Below, one piece after another: positions 63,841-64,000 of a stretch of 64,000 nucleotides of DNA (position 1 is the first letter of the stretch; each line of letters opens with the position of its first letter). The notes below the pieces were generated by a model. The model had not been told where the DNA came from. It was given only the letters and a program-made list of their open reading frames with translations, and searched no databases. The position numbers were made by a program, and so were the translations under genes. This DNA is from Chelydra serpentina (taxonomy: Eukaryota > Chordata > Testudines > Chelydridae): contig JBAIAC010000042.1 in NCBI GenBank assembly GCA_037349315.1, forward strand, positions 7,068,001 to 7,132,000, given 5' to 3'.

Positions 63841-64000
63841 TCTATATCTAGATCTATCTAGATAGGGTCATCCTATCTATATACCCTTTCTCAAAGGAAA
63901 AGAGCATGTCTACACTATGAGCAAGGGGTGTGATTGCTATGCTTTGAACACATTCTCATTGAGCTAAGGCAAATATAAAGAGCAGTGTGGTTGCAGTAGC

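Overview
The window looks like nuclear DNA of a turtle (Testudines, probably a cryptodire). The repeats say this most clearly: CR1 LINE copies in many stages of decay, a tRNA-headed SINE with a CR1-type tail (the tortoise Cry/Pol III type), a PIF/Harbinger transposon with the Myb-like companion gene common in turtle assemblies, hAT elements, Penelope-like 3' ends and solo LTRs. The host genes agree: class II olfactory receptors (ORs) of families expanded in reptiles, and a multi-exon immunoglobulin-superfamily receptor.

Layout. 1-5 kb: CR1 fragments, a pyrimidine-rich tract and minisatellites. 5.1-6.0 kb: a family-14-type OR on the + strand, broken by one missing base. 6.7-12.0 kb: old CR1, a Cry SINE with a triplicated CR1 tail, and a 5'-truncated Harbinger element (transposase on +, two-exon Myb-like gene on -). 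12-17.4 kb: CR1 pieces, one nested in another, and a MITE. 17.46-18.43 kb: an intact OR on +. 18.5-27 kb: MITEs, an ATTCT satellite and a 2-kb CR1 with an almost open reverse transcriptase frame. 27.0-28.0 and 36.5-37.4 kb: two intact, closely related ORs on the - strand. They lie in two copies of a tandem duplication (about 25.3-33.7 and 34.8-40.4 kb), into which CR1 and MITE copies were inserted later. 40-53 kb: two LTR candidates, two hAT elements, minisatellites, and a 123-bp-arm inverted repeat carrying hammerhead-ribozyme-like cores. 53.4-62.6 kb: a seven-exon + strand gene for a membrane receptor with a split signal peptide, three Ig domains, one membrane span and a short tail. Every exon junction is phase 1 and the joined frame is open. 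62.6-64 kb: nothing coding recognised.

The ORs are chemosensory GPCRs, each with the coding region in one exon and a splice acceptor just upstream of the start. The Ig gene resembles leukocyte receptors of the LRC/FcR-like group. I see no operon-like system. The most interesting items are the Ig receptor model, its position next to ORs, the OR duplication with a shifted start codon, and the ribozyme-like inverted repeat. Repeat boundaries were judged by eye and are approximate.
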